Below are positions 1-8,977 of a stretch of 64,000 nt of DNA, piece after piece (position 1 is the stretch's first letter; the number at the start of each line of letters is the position of its first letter). The notes below the pieces were generated by a model. That model searched no databases and was not told the origin of the DNA. It worked only from the letters and a program-made list of their open reading frames with translations. The position numbers and the translations under genes were made by a program. The DNA comes from Hydrocarboniphaga sp. (GTDB lineage: Bacteria; Pseudomonadota; Gammaproteobacteria; Nevskiales; Nevskiaceae), in the NCBI RefSeq assembly GCF_028291725.1, contig NZ_JAQGNT010000085.1, forward strand, positions 35,986 to 99,985. Direction: 5' to 3'.

Positions 1-78
1 TTCAACGACCTGCGCATGCCCGCGATGGGCACGCAGGTCGCGCCCGTGTTGCGTCAGATCTCGAAGCTCCTGCAATGA
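1..78 (+). CDS. C-terminal fragment of an unidentified protein
   Basis: The window opens inside a reading frame that encodes 25 residues (FNDLRMPAMGTQV... ending in KLLQ) and stops at a TGA. The start of the gene lies outside the window. The TGA overlaps the ATG of the next gene in an ATGA arrangement, so the two are almost certainly co-transcribed and translationally coupled. The fragment is too short to assign to a family. Confidence 0.6.
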   Translation, partial: FNDLRMPAMGTQVAPVLRQISKLLQ

Positions 79-551
79 ACAATTCTTTCGAACGTCTCAT
101 CGACGGCATGGTGGCCACGCTGCGCGCCGAGATCATTCCGAAAATCGGCAGCGAATTCGCGCGTGGCCAGGCTTTCGGTGTGATCTACATGCTCAACTCC
201 ATGCGCCTGCGCGCGGCCTGGTCGACGGAGTTCTATCTGGAACAGATCGCGGCGCAGACCGCGCTGCGTGATGCATTGGCCGCTCTAGTTGAGGGTCTCG
301 ATGCACCGGCCTTGCCGCAAGCCGCTTCCGGCAGTTCCTCGTCGCCGGTGCTTGAAGCGCTGCGCAACGCCAATGAAGGACGCATTTCCGATCTGATCGT
401 CTGGCTATCCGAGCAGGGACCGCAGATCGACACCGACAAGGCCACCGCAATCGACGCGGCCTTGCATATCTACATGAACCGTCATCTCAAGCATGAGCTC
501 GTGACGTCAGCCAAGCCGATGTTCGCCGAGATTTCGGCAGGCGCTGAATAG
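75..551 (+). CDS. Hypothetical protein, 158 aa, first complete gene of catabolic operon
   Basis: This is a complete 158-residue soluble protein with no signal peptide or membrane segment. It is mostly helical by composition, with a Ser-rich linker near residues 84-90. I do not recognise the family. Its ATG overlaps the previous stop (ATGA) and it ends 10 bases before the next gene, so it sits in a tight operon with lipid/CoA-type catabolic genes. By context it is an accessory protein of that pathway; no specific function can be read from the sequence. Confidence 0.7.
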   Translation: MNNSFERLIDGMVATLRAEIIPKIGSEFARGQAFGVIYMLNSMRLRAAWSTEFYLEQIAAQTALRDALAALVEGLDAPALPQAASGSSSSPVLEALRNANEGRISDLIVWLSEQGPQIDTDKATAIDAALHIYMNRHLKHELVTSAKPMFAEISAGAE

Positions 552-561
552 GAGACGCATC

Positions 562-1674
562 ATGCTTACCGCACAAGACGATCTGATCGGCCACCAGCTG
601 CCTACGAGTTTCGACCACGTGGGCACCAGCGATCCCGCGTGGATGGAACGGCTTTGGTACACCGGCCATCCCAAATCAGGCGAAGTCATTTTCGATATCG
701 GTTTGGGCTACCACCCCAACCGCAACGTGATGGATGCGTTCGCCGGCGTGACGGTCGGCACGACGCAATACAACTTCCGCGCTTCGCGCCGACTGCGGCC
801 GAATCCGCTGGAAACCACGGTCGGCCCGATCAGCATCAAAGTCATCGAAGGCCTGCGCCGACACCGCTTGCAGCTCGCGCCCAACGAGTCGGGACTCAGC
901 TTCGACATCGAGTTCCTCGGCACGATGAACGCGCACGAGGAAGAGCCGCACTTCCGCCGCCGGAATGGACGCGTCACCGAGGACATGGCGCGCGGGCAGC
1001 AGCTCGGTGCCTATCAGGGATGGCTCGGAGTGGACGGCAAGCGCTACGAGATCAGCCCCGAGGAATGGCTGGGCCAGCGCGATCATTCCTGGGGCGTGCG
1101 CTCGGAGATGCGCACCGACGAGAGCAGCCCGCCGCTCACGTTCTATCCGCCGTTTTTCTACGCCTGGACGACGGTGCAGTTCAAGGATCGCGGCCTGCAT
1201 GTCTTCTTCAAGGAGCGCGCTCCTGGCGATCCGATCTACATCTCTGGCGAAGAGGTCTTTGCGATTGGCACCAAGTCCGATCCGGCTCGCCATATGTCCG
1301 GTGTCAGTCACGACGTGATCTGGGCCGAAGATCCTCACGGCCAGACCGTGAGCGCGGCGACGTTTGACATGCACCTCGAGAACGGCAGCACGCACCAACT
1401 CAAGATCCGCACTTTGCCGGCGCGCTACTTCCTCAAGGGCGGGCTCTATGGCGGCCTCAACGGATGGTTTCACGGTGACGACAAGGGCAAGCTCTACGTC
1501 GAGCACGATCGCTGGGATCTGAACGATCCGGCCGTACGCAAGCTGGTGCGCACGATTTGCGATCACGTCATCGAAGTGCGCGTCGGCGACGAGGTGGGCT
1601 ACGGCATCATGGAATACGGTGTCGGCAAGGGATACATCAAGTACCCGTCCGTGCAGCAGCACCCGCCGATATGA
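562..1674 (+). CDS. DUF7064/AttH-like protein of unknown function
   Basis: This 370-residue protein resembles the DUF7064/DUF7065 group, which is thought to share a lipocalin-like beta fold with AttH and tocopherol-cyclase-type proteins. That assignment is from memory of family character, not a search. Visible features are a Trp/Tyr-rich core, the segment GQRDHSWGVR near residues 174-183, and no signal peptide. GGAG lies about 8 bases before the ATG. It ends in an ATGA overlap with a thioesterase and belongs to the hydroxylase/CoA-ligase operon, so a role in binding or transforming a hydrophobic intermediate is plausible but unproven. Confidence 0.7.
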   Translation: MLTAQDDLIGHQLPTSFDHVGTSDPAWMERLWYTGHPKSGEVIFDIGLGYHPNRNVMDAFAGVTVGTTQYNFRASRRLRPNPLETTVGPISIKVIEGLRRHRLQLAPNESGLSFDIEFLGTMNAHEEEPHFRRRNGRVTEDMARGQQLGAYQGWLGVDGKRYEISPEEWLGQRDHSWGVRSEMRTDESSPPLTFYPPFFYAWTTVQFKDRGLHVFFKERAPGDPIYISGEEVFAIGTKSDPARHMSGVSHDVIWAEDPHGQTVSAATFDMHLENGSTHQLKIRTLPARYFLKGGLYGGLNGWFHGDDKGKLYVEHDRWDLNDPAVRKLVRTICDHVIEVRVGDEVGYGIMEYGVGKGYIKYPSVQQHPPI

Positions 1675-2153
1675 GCAGCAAGCCGGACTACCTGGATGAC
1701 CTGCGTATGCGCGAGCGTGCGACTTATCCATTTTGGTTTCAGGACCATGTGCGCTGGTCGGATACCGACATGATGGGGCACGCGAACAACCTCGCATTCG
1801 CCGGCTTCTGCGAGTCCGGTCGTGCAAGGCTGCTGCAGGTTTTTATGCATCAAGAGGCCCAGCCACGCATCCTGGTGGTGCTCGCCGAAATGCGCATCCG
1901 CTATCTGGGCGAGGCCAAATGGCCCGCCGTCATCGATATCGGCACTTGCGTGACAACCATCAGTCAGCGCGCGTGCTGGATGGCACAGGGTCTGTTCGAC
2001 GGTGAGCGCTGCATCTGCGTCGCCGAGTCCGCCTTGGTAGTCGTCGATGAGACAACGCACCGGCCACGCGAGATGCCGGAGCCACTGCGCGAACTGTTGG
2101 CCGGCCATCACTTTGAATTCGGCGAGTCACAACTCGCCCGGGCGGCCGCATGA
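1671..2153 (+). CDS. Acyl-CoA thioesterase, 4HBT hot-dog fold
   Basis: The 160-residue protein has the 4-hydroxybenzoyl-CoA thioesterase pattern FQDHVRWSDTDMMGHANN near residues 22-39; in this family the Asp after the SDTD/MGH motif is catalytic. It probably hydrolyses an acyl- or aryl-CoA formed in the pathway, releasing CoA. I placed the start at the ATG that overlaps the previous stop; a longer reading starting upstream would overlap the DUF7064-like gene by over 100 bases. There is no clear Shine-Dalgarno, which fits translational coupling. Its own stop overlaps the next ATG. Confidence 0.82.
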   Translation: MSSKPDYLDDLRMRERATYPFWFQDHVRWSDTDMMGHANNLAFAGFCESGRARLLQVFMHQEAQPRILVVLAEMRIRYLGEAKWPAVIDIGTCVTTISQRACWMAQGLFDGERCICVAESALVVVDETTHRPREMPEPLRELLAGHHFEFGESQLARAAA

Positions 2154-2926
2154 GCATGAAGCCCATCAGCGAATGCGGTGTGATGGTCCTTGGCGGCAGC
2201 GCCGGCGTGGGCCTGGAGAGCGCGATGCAGTTCGCCGAAGCGGGCGCGCGCGTGATCCTGTTGGGTCGCGGCGAGCCGCGCGGCGCAGCGGCGCTTGAGA
2301 TGGTGCGCGCACGCGCACCCAATGCTGACGTGAGTTTTGTGCAGGTTGATGCTCTCGACACCGCGCAGGTCGGCCGCGCCGTGGAAATCTGCGAGGCGCG
2401 TCTCGGCATGATCGACGTGCTGGTCTGCACGACCGGTCCCAGCCAACCGCCGAGGCTGCTGAGCAATATTCCGATCGAAAGTATCCGGCCGCGCATCGAG
2501 GAAATCTTTCTGCCGCCGCTGCACATGATGCATGCGGTGTTATTAGGCATGCGGCGACAGCGTAGCGGCTCCATCGTGATCGTCGCTTCTGACGCCGGCA
2601 AGCTCGCCACGCCAGGCGAAACCCTCGTGGGTTCCGCTATGGGCGCGATCATGATGTTCGCCAAGGCCGCCGCATTGGAAGCCAAGCGTGAAGGCGTTCG
2701 CATCAACCTGCTCACGCCCTCGCTCATCGCGAATACGCCTGGCGCCGCGCTGATTGCGGCAGATCCCTTCGCAGCCAAGATGTTCCAGAAGGCCGCATCT
2801 CTCGCGCATCTGGGCGTTGCCGAAGCCGAAGACCTTGCGGCCATGGCGCTCTATTTGTCGAGCCCTGCTGCAAGACGCATCACCGGGCAGGCTATCAGCA
2901 TCAACGGCGGCATATCCGTCGCCTAG
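2150..2926 (+). CDS. SDR-family protein lacking canonical catalytic Tyr and Lys
   Basis: This 258-residue protein has the short-chain dehydrogenase layout: a Rossmann start VLGGSAGVGLES, a substitute for NNAG (CTTGPSQ), and a C-terminal region RINLLTPSLIANTPGA. When it is aligned through the conserved ...ALE segment, the usual YxxxK reads VGSAM, so both catalytic residues appear to be replaced. It may be a non-catalytic or divergent SDR, perhaps binding a CoA ester or partnering another enzyme. ATGA overlap with the thioesterase places it in the operon. A short AT-rich gap separates it from the hydroxylase gene. Confidence 0.85.
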   Translation: MSMKPISECGVMVLGGSAGVGLESAMQFAEAGARVILLGRGEPRGAAALEMVRARAPNADVSFVQVDALDTAQVGRAVEICEARLGMIDVLVCTTGPSQPPRLLSNIPIESIRPRIEEIFLPPLHMMHAVLLGMRRQRSGSIVIVASDAGKLATPGETLVGSAMGAIMMFAKAAALEAKREGVRINLLTPSLIANTPGAALIAADPFAAKMFQKAASLAHLGVAEAEDLAAMALYLSSPAARRITGQAISINGGISVA

Positions 2927-2969
2927 TTTTTTATTAAAAGGCACTCGTTGCCAGTTGCAGGAGAACGCT

Positions 2970-4106
2970 ATGAAGGACTATCTGAAGTACTGGGTACCGG
3001 TTCTGGTACTGGCCATCGCGTACACGGGAATATTGCTCGGCGGTGATTTCGTCTGGCTCGGCTTCCTGATGTTTCCCACGCTGGCGATAGGCGATGTTCT
3101 GCTGGGACGCGACTACAGCCCGCGCCATATGAAGAACGAGTTCGTGGCCGACATTCCCCTGTGGGTCTGCACCGTTGGTCCTATCCTCATGTACTGGGTC
3201 TTTGCGTGGCAGGTCTCTCGCGGCGCATTCCCGGAGGTCTCGCAGATGATCGGCGGCGTGTTGAGTCTCGCATGGACCTCGATCGTTCCGCTCGCACCGG
3301 CTGCGCATGAGATGTATCACAAGCGTTCTGTACTGGCCCGCACGATGGGCCGCTACGCGCAGCTCTGTCAGCTTGATCCGATGCGCGACATCGCGCACGT
3401 CGTTGGCCATCACATCGACGTGGCCACCGTGAAGGACGGCGACACCGCTAAACGGGGCACCAGCTTGTATGCTTTCGTCGGGCACGCGGTTTGGGAGCAG
3501 ACCCTGCGTGATGTGACGATGGAATCCGACGCGCTGCGCAAGCGGGGTCTGAGCGCTTTCAACTACCGTCATCGCATATATCGCGCGGTACTGGCCCAGG
3601 GCGTGTTTCAGGGCGGCTCCTACCTGCTCGCCGGCTGGCACGGTGTGGCTCTCACGTTTGGCGCTGTGTTGGTCGCGCGCTTTTGGGCGGAGGCCTTCAA
3701 CTACTTCCAGCATTACGGGCTGATCCGGGTGGTGGGCACGACAATCGGACGTCGCCATCTTTGGAACCATCTGCACTGGTTTTCGCGCGTCCTTTCCTTT
3801 GAGATCACCAATCACGCCGATCATCATCTGAATTCCTACCAGCGCTACTACCAACTCGTGCCGCATAAGGGCGCGATCGAGATGCCGAGCTTGTTCGTCT
3901 GCTTCATCGCCTCATTGATACCGCCGTTGTGGCACGAGAAGATCGTCAAGCCTGCGCTCAAGCGCTGGGATCTCGAGTTCGCTACGCCCGAGGAACAGGT
4001 GCTCGCCGCCGCAGCCAATCGTGCGGCGGGCTGGCCGGATTGGATCAACGAACGCGAAGCGCAGGCCTCGGGTCCGCGCGTGCGCGCGACCACGCAAGGC
4101 TGCTGA
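2970..4106 (+). CDS. Membrane di-iron hydroxylase, XylM/CymAa-like (AlkB superfamily)
   Basis: The 378-residue integral membrane protein has the histidine clusters of AlkB/XylM-type di-iron monooxygenases: HEMYHK (113-118), HVVGHH (143-148), NYFQHYGL (244-251) and NHADHH (281-286), between hydrophobic helices. The FNYFQHYGL box, MPSLFVCF and the C-terminal ATPEE...AAGWP stretch recall xylene and p-cymene monooxygenase hydroxylases more than alkane hydroxylases. It probably hydroxylates a methyl or allylic carbon using O2 and electrons from a reductase. No XylA-like reductase or rubredoxin is in the window. The start is set by a GCAGGAG motif 7 bases upstream. Confidence 0.85.
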   Translation: MKDYLKYWVPVLVLAIAYTGILLGGDFVWLGFLMFPTLAIGDVLLGRDYSPRHMKNEFVADIPLWVCTVGPILMYWVFAWQVSRGAFPEVSQMIGGVLSLAWTSIVPLAPAAHEMYHKRSVLARTMGRYAQLCQLDPMRDIAHVVGHHIDVATVKDGDTAKRGTSLYAFVGHAVWEQTLRDVTMESDALRKRGLSAFNYRHRIYRAVLAQGVFQGGSYLLAGWHGVALTFGAVLVARFWAEAFNYFQHYGLIRVVGTTIGRRHLWNHLHWFSRVLSFEITNHADHHLNSYQRYYQLVPHKGAIEMPSLFVCFIASLIPPLWHEKIVKPALKRWDLEFATPEEQVLAAAANRAAGWPDWINEREAQASGPRVRATTQGC

Positions 4107-4128
4107 TCGCGTCCGGAGCACTTTGCTC

Positions 4129-4893
4129 ATGACCGATGCGCCGATCACCTTGAGCATCGAAAGCGGGCTGGCGCGCCTGGCGCTCAACCAGCCCGCGCGC
4201 GGCAATCCTTTCGACGCGGCCGCATGCCGGGAATTCGGCCTGCTGGCCAATCGACTGGCCAGCCGAGCGGACGTGCGTGCCGTGTTGCTGACCGCGCAGG
4301 GCAAATACTTCAGTGTCGGCGGCGACCTCGGACTTTTCTCGTCGGACCTGGATGCGGCACCCGCCGCAGTGCTGGACAACACGCAGAGTCTGCACATGGG
4401 AATGGCGCGTCTGGCGCGAATGAACGCGCCCATTGTGGCTTGCGTGCAAGGCGCCGCAATGGGCGGCGCGGTGGCGATCCTCGCCAACTGCGATCTCGTC
4501 TACAGCGCGCGATCGGCGCGCTTCGGCGCCGCGTACTCGCATATTGGTTTCACGTGCGACCTGGGCGCCTCGTATGGACTCGCCTCGCGCATGGGCATCT
4601 CGCGCGCAAAGCGATTTCTGCTGCTGGGCGAAGTGCTCGAAGCAGCGCAGGCCGAGCGAGTTGGATTGGTCGACTTCGTGGTGGACGACGCGGTGCTAAG
4701 CAAATGCGCCGAACAGGCGGCGATCCGCCTAGGCCAGGCGCCCCAGCGTCATCACGGTGCCGTCCGACGACTGCTGCCGAGAGTGCTGGATCGGCCGCTG
4801 GAGGTTCAGTTGCAGGATCAGATGCAGGAGCTGGCTGACATGATCGACGCTCCGCAGGCCAATCGTGGATCGGTGCTGCAATCAACGACGTAG
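4129..4893 (+). CDS. Enoyl-CoA hydratase/isomerase (crotonase) family protein
   Basis: The 254-residue protein shows the crotonase core: a first oxyanion-hole segment GKYFSVGGDLGLF near residues 60-72 and a second, QGAAMGGAVAI. The position of the first hydratase Glu appears to be Ala, and an Asp sits in FTCDLGAS, as in PaaG-type enoyl-CoA isomerases. Double-bond isomerisation is therefore more likely than hydration. It is a clear paralogue of the crotonase at 9067-9855, sharing GLASRMGISRA and much more. The ATG lies 22 bases after the hydroxylase stop. Confidence 0.88.
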   Translation: MTDAPITLSIESGLARLALNQPARGNPFDAAACREFGLLANRLASRADVRAVLLTAQGKYFSVGGDLGLFSSDLDAAPAAVLDNTQSLHMGMARLARMNAPIVACVQGAAMGGAVAILANCDLVYSARSARFGAAYSHIGFTCDLGASYGLASRMGISRAKRFLLLGEVLEAAQAERVGLVDFVVDDAVLSKCAEQAAIRLGQAPQRHHGAVRRLLPRVLDRPLEVQLQDQMQELADMIDAPQANRGSVLQSTT

Positions 4894-4957
4894 CTAAGTC
4901 ACTTCAACGATGTCGGCGCGGCACGTCATCGGGTCGCACGCGAAACGGAGAGCGAAA

Positions 4958-6520
4958 ATGTGGCACTACAGCGAGATCAAAAGCCTGGGCGACATACCGC
5001 GACACTACGCCCGCACGAGGCCCAACAGCCCGGCGCTGATCGATGCCTACGGGCCGGTATCTTTCGCGGAACTCGATGCCCGATCGAACCGCGTCGCCAA
5101 CGTGCTGGCAGAAAGCGGTGTCGTTTACGGTGATCGCGTCGCCTTCCTGGGTAAGAACTCCACGCGGTATTTCGAGACGCTGTTTGGCGCGAACAAGATT
5201 GGCGCCGCGTTATTGCCGCTCAACTGGCGTCTTGCCCCGCCCGAACTCACGGAAATACTGCGTGATGCCGGCCCGAGCGTTGTCGTCGCCGATCGCGAGT
5301 ATGAGGAAGCCGCCAGGAGCGTGGCCAAGGCCAGCGGCCACAAAGTAGCGGTCCTCGTTTACGACTCGTCGAATCCCGGCGTCTCACAACTCGACGAGCT
5401 GCTGCGCGACGCATCGTCTGTCGATCCCGCCTCGGTGATCGATCCCTGGCAGACGGCGGTACTGATGTACACCTCTGGCACTACCGGCAAGCCCAAAGGC
5501 GTGCAGCTATCGCACCAGGGCTACTTGTACCTGCGGCTATGCGAGCACTTGGAAACCTCGTTCCGCTACGAGTCCGGTGATGTGATGCTCACCGTGATGC
5601 CATTGTTCCATGCGATGGGTACGGGGCTTTCGCTGCAGGCGCTCTACAGCGGCGCCGCGATCGCGGTGTATTCGATGCCCGATCCCGGTGAGCTCATGCG
5701 CCTGATCGCACGCGACCGGCCCACAGTGCTGCCGCTGGTGCCCACCGTGATCCAGATGCTGCTGGATCATCCGGACGCAGCGTCGGCAGACTACTCGTCG
5801 GTGCGCATCGTGGTTTATGCAGGATCTTCAATCGGCGCGCATCTGCTCAAGCGCGCGATGGTGGAGATGAAGTGCCAGTTCATGCAGTTCTATGGCGCCA
5901 CGGAAACCGGCGCGGGCGTGACTTTCTTGCGCCCCGCTCAGCATCGTCTCGACGACGAGGAAAAGCTCAAGTCCTGTGGTAGCCCTTTGCCGCTCATCGA
6001 ACTCAAGGTGGCTGATGCGGACGGACATGAGCTGCCGGACGGACAGGTTGGCGAGTTCCTGATCCGCTCGCCCTCGCTGACTACGGGCTATTTCAGGCAG
6101 CCGGAGCTGACGGCTGCAGCCTTCCGCGACGGCTGGTATCGCTCGGGTGACGGCGGCTACCGCGACGCCGATGGCTTGTTCTACATGGTCGATCGCGTCA
6201 AGGACATGATCGTGAGCGGCGGCGAGAACGTCTATTCCACGGAGGTGGAACAGGCGGTACAGAAGCTTGGCGGCGTGCGTCTGTGCGCCGTCATTGGGCT
6301 GCCCGACGACAAATGGGGTGAGCGCGTGGTCGCCGTCATCATCTGTGAGCCGGCGGTGCCGGTTTCCAAGGAGCAGATCGTGGCGCACTGCCGCAAACTG
6401 ATCGCCGGCTACAAGGTGCCCAAGCAGATCGAGTTTGTCGACGCACTGCCGATGACGCCGAGCGGCAAGGTCATGAAACGCCTGCTGCAGGAACAGTTTC
6501 TCAAAACCATCGCTGCATAA
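4958..6520 (+). CDS. Acyl-CoA synthetase, AMP-binding family
   Basis: This 520-residue ANL-superfamily ligase activates a carboxylic acid to its CoA thioester through an acyl-adenylate. Visible motifs are the P-loop YTSGTTGKPKG near residues 169-179, YGATETG, the hinge region RSGDGGYRD...VKDMIVSGGENVYS, and the C-terminal Lys in PSGKVMKR. I chose the ATG preceded by ACGGAGAGCGAAA over an in-frame ATG 48 bases upstream, because the protein then begins MWHYSEIKSLGD, directly ahead of the conserved N-domain. Substrate specificity cannot be read from the sequence. Confidence 0.9.
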   Translation: MWHYSEIKSLGDIPRHYARTRPNSPALIDAYGPVSFAELDARSNRVANVLAESGVVYGDRVAFLGKNSTRYFETLFGANKIGAALLPLNWRLAPPELTEILRDAGPSVVVADREYEEAARSVAKASGHKVAVLVYDSSNPGVSQLDELLRDASSVDPASVIDPWQTAVLMYTSGTTGKPKGVQLSHQGYLYLRLCEHLETSFRYESGDVMLTVMPLFHAMGTGLSLQALYSGAAIAVYSMPDPGELMRLIARDRPTVLPLVPTVIQMLLDHPDAASADYSSVRIVVYAGSSIGAHLLKRAMVEMKCQFMQFYGATETGAGVTFLRPAQHRLDDEEKLKSCGSPLPLIELKVADADGHELPDGQVGEFLIRSPSLTTGYFRQPELTAAAFRDGWYRSGDGGYRDADGLFYMVDRVKDMIVSGGENVYSTEVEQAVQKLGGVRLCAVIGLPDDKWGERVVAVIICEPAVPVSKEQIVAHCRKLIAGYKVPKQIEFVDALPMTPSGKVMKRLLQEQFLKTIAA

Positions 6521-6543
6521 CAGAACGACTCAGGAGAGCCATC

Positions 6544-7980
6544 ATGTCGGATCGCAACTCGTTTTTCATCGGCGGCGAGTGGGTAAAGCCCGCCACGTCC
6601 AGACAGTTCAAGATCGTCAACGCGACCACCGAAGAGATCATTGCGCTCGTGCCTGAAGCAGCCGAGGCCGATGTCGATCGCGCTGTCGCGGCCGCTCGTC
6701 ACGCTTTCGAACATTCAGGTTGGGCCACCTGTGCGCCAGCAGAACGCGCTGCTGTCATGCGCCGTTTTGTCGCTGCGCTGCAGACGCGCAGCCTTGAACT
6801 TGCGAGCACCGTGAGTCGGCAGAACGGCATGCCGCGCCAGCTCAGCGATGGTTTCGAAGGTGGATTCTCCATCGGCGTGCTGAGCTACTACGCCGAGCTG
6901 GCAGCCAGCGTGACGGCCGAGGATTCGCGACCATCACAGATGGGCCTCGAGACCATCGTCGGCCGCGGTCCCATTGGCGTTGTCGCGGCCATCGTGCCCT
7001 GGAATTTTCCCATTACCCTGGCCATGAGCAAGATCGGCCCGGCGCTGGCCGCAGGCTGCACGATGGTCATCAAGCCCTCGCCGGGCACGGTGCTCGACAG
7101 CTATCTCCTCGCCGAGGCTGCAATTGAAGCTGGCATTCCGGCCGGCGTGCTCAACTGGGTGGCGGCGGACCGCGAAGTCGGCGCATATCTGGTCTCGCAT
7201 CCGGGCATCGACAAGGTCGCATTTACCGGTTCCACGGTCGCCGGCCGCTCCATCGCGCGGACCTGCGGTGAATTGCTGCGTCCTGTCACGCTCGAACTCG
7301 GCGGCAAGTCCGCGGCCATCATTCTTGACGATGCCAACCTCGATATCGTAATCGCCGGTCTGCAGCAGGCCTCGCTGATGAACAACGGCCAAGCTTGCAT
7401 CAACGGCACCCGCATCCTCGCGCCGGCGAGCCGCTATGGCCAAGTGGTCGATGCGCTGGCGTCGATGGCGTCGTCACTCATGGTCGGCGATCCGCTGGAT
7501 CTCGCCACTCAAGTGGGCCCGATGGCTTCTTCTGCACATCGCGACCGCGTGGAGGGCTACATCGCCAAAGGCAAGAGCGAAGCCCGGCTCGTGGCTGGCG
7601 GCGGCCGCCCAAAAAATCTCGGTCGCGGGTGGTTCGTGGAACCGACAGTATTCGCTGACGTGAGCAACAGCGCCACCATCGCACGCGAAGAAATCTTCGG
7701 GCCGGTGCTGTCGATCATCTCGTACACCGACGAGACCGACGCGGTGCGCATCGCCAACGATTCGATCTACGGCTTGGGCGGCTCGGTCTGGGGCGTGGAC
7801 ACTGCCCGCGCCAAGAACGTAGCGCGCCGGGTGCAAACCGGTACCATCGGCGTCAACGGCTACGTGCCTGCGATCGGTTCGCCCTTCGGCGGCGTGAAGG
7901 CCAGCGGCCTGGGCCGAGAGTTTGGACCCGAGGCACTGGCGAGCTATCAGCAACTCAAGTCGATGTATGTGATGGCTTGA
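6544..7980 (+). CDS. NAD(P)-dependent aldehyde dehydrogenase
   Basis: The 478-residue protein has standard ALDH motifs: VPWNFPI, FTGSTVAGRSI (cofactor site), the general-base Glu in LELGGKSAA, the catalytic Cys in NNGQACINGTR, and EEIFGPVLSI. It oxidises an aldehyde to the acid, which the neighbouring ligase would activate. AGGAGAGCC lies just before the ATG. It is the last plus-strand gene before a strong inverted repeat and a convergent SDR gene, so it probably ends the operon. Its position behind a XylM-type hydroxylase fits oxidation of the hydroxylated product. Confidence 0.93.
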   Translation: MSDRNSFFIGGEWVKPATSRQFKIVNATTEEIIALVPEAAEADVDRAVAAARHAFEHSGWATCAPAERAAVMRRFVAALQTRSLELASTVSRQNGMPRQLSDGFEGGFSIGVLSYYAELAASVTAEDSRPSQMGLETIVGRGPIGVVAAIVPWNFPITLAMSKIGPALAAGCTMVIKPSPGTVLDSYLLAEAAIEAGIPAGVLNWVAADREVGAYLVSHPGIDKVAFTGSTVAGRSIARTCGELLRPVTLELGGKSAAIILDDANLDIVIAGLQQASLMNNGQACINGTRILAPASRYGQVVDALASMASSLMVGDPLDLATQVGPMASSAHRDRVEGYIAKGKSEARLVAGGGRPKNLGRGWFVEPTVFADVSNSATIAREEIFGPVLSIISYTDETDAVRIANDSIYGLGGSVWGVDTARAKNVARRVQTGTIGVNGYVPAIGSPFGGVKASGLGREFGPEALASYQQLKSMYVMA

Positions 7981-8009
7981 TGCTCGGCCGATCGTGATCG
8001 CCAGATTTT

Positions 8010-8034
8010 GCAGGTCGGCTTCGCGCCGACCTGC
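8010..8034. terminator. Hairpin between convergent genes
   Basis: A perfect 10-bp inverted repeat (GCAGGTCGGC and its complement) encloses a 5-base loop between the ALDH gene and the convergent SDR gene. There is no long T-run, so it may be a weak bidirectional terminator. Confidence 0.5.
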
Positions 8035-8048
8035 ATAGGCCTTCACTG

Positions 8049-8942
8049 TCAGGTGCTGCGCTGTGCTTTGGACGCCGCCGTGGCCGCGGTACTCGCCGCT
8101 CGGATCTTGGCCCAGGCCTCATCGCTGAGCTTGGTCAGGCCCGCGAATGTCGAAGGCGCGGCGAGGTGATGGCCGCCGTCGATGCAAATCGTCTCGCCGG
8201 TGATGTAGTCGGCACCATCGCTGAACAGCAGCACCATGAGATTGGCAAGTTCCTCGATCTCGCCAAACCGGCCCATAGGAATGTCGTCTACCTGGGTGGC
8301 GCCGACCTTCGCGTCGTCGGTCGGTGACAGCATCTGCCAGGCGTATTCGGTTGGGAAAGGTCCCGGTGCCACAGCATTGATCCGGATCCCGTAGCGCGCC
8401 CATTCCACTGCGAGCGACGCGGTCATCGCATTTACGGCGGCCTTTGCCATGGCAGACGGCACGACAAACGCAGACCCGGTCCAGATCCAGGTGACCAGTG
8501 TGGACACCACCGAACCCTTCAGCCCCTGCGCGATCCAGCGTTTTCCGCACGCCTGCGTCGTGAAGAACGCGCCGTTCATGACGGTGGATGTAATCGCCTC
8601 AAAAGCCCGCGGGCTCAGGTCCTTGGTTGGGGCAATGAAGTTGGCTGCGGCGTTGTTGATCAGACCAGTCAACGGGCCGTGCTTGTCCCAGATCTCGCCG
8701 ATTGCGGCGTCGACCATCTCGGGTTTTCGAATGTCGACAGCTTGGGTGAAGGCACGCGTCGCACCACAGGATTGATTGATCTCCGCGGCGGCCGCCTGGA
8801 GTACCTCCGGACGGCGTCCCCAAAGGTGGACTTCGGCTCCATGCGATACGAGGAACTTCGCGACGCCCTTGCCGAGGCCGGTGCCGCCGCCCGTCACGAG
8901 AATTCTTTTTGTGGAAAGGGCGTCTTGAGAGTAAAGAGGCAT
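8049..8942 (-). CDS. SDR oxidoreductase, 2,4-dienoyl-CoA reductase/PECR-like
   Basis: The 297-residue protein has the glycine-rich cofactor motif TGGGTGLGKG near residues 17-26, NNAAANF, and RINAVAPGPF. At the catalytic position the usual YxxxK reads SAMAK, that is Ser-x3-Lys, which matches the peroxisomal 2,4-dienoyl-CoA/trans-2-enoyl-CoA reductase branch. It probably reduces an unsaturated CoA ester. The start is MPLYSQD at 8942; a longer in-frame extension runs antisense through the next gene and is not credible. It is transcribed divergently from the crotonase at 9067, and a palindrome lies between them. Confidence 0.85.
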   Translation of the reverse strand: MPLYSQDALSTKRILVTGGGTGLGKGVAKFLVSHGAEVHLWGRRPEVLQAAAAEINQSCGATRAFTQAVDIRKPEMVDAAIGEIWDKHGPLTGLINNAAANFIAPTKDLSPRAFEAITSTVMNGAFFTTQACGKRWIAQGLKGSVVSTLVTWIWTGSAFVVPSAMAKAAVNAMTASLAVEWARYGIRINAVAPGPFPTEYAWQMLSPTDDAKVGATQVDDIPMGRFGEIEELANLMVLLFSDGADYITGETICIDGGHHLAAPSTFAGLTKLSDEAWAKIRAASTAATAASKAQRST

Positions 8943-8977
8943 TGAAATTTCCGAATAGTTAATCGATAGTTCAGTAC

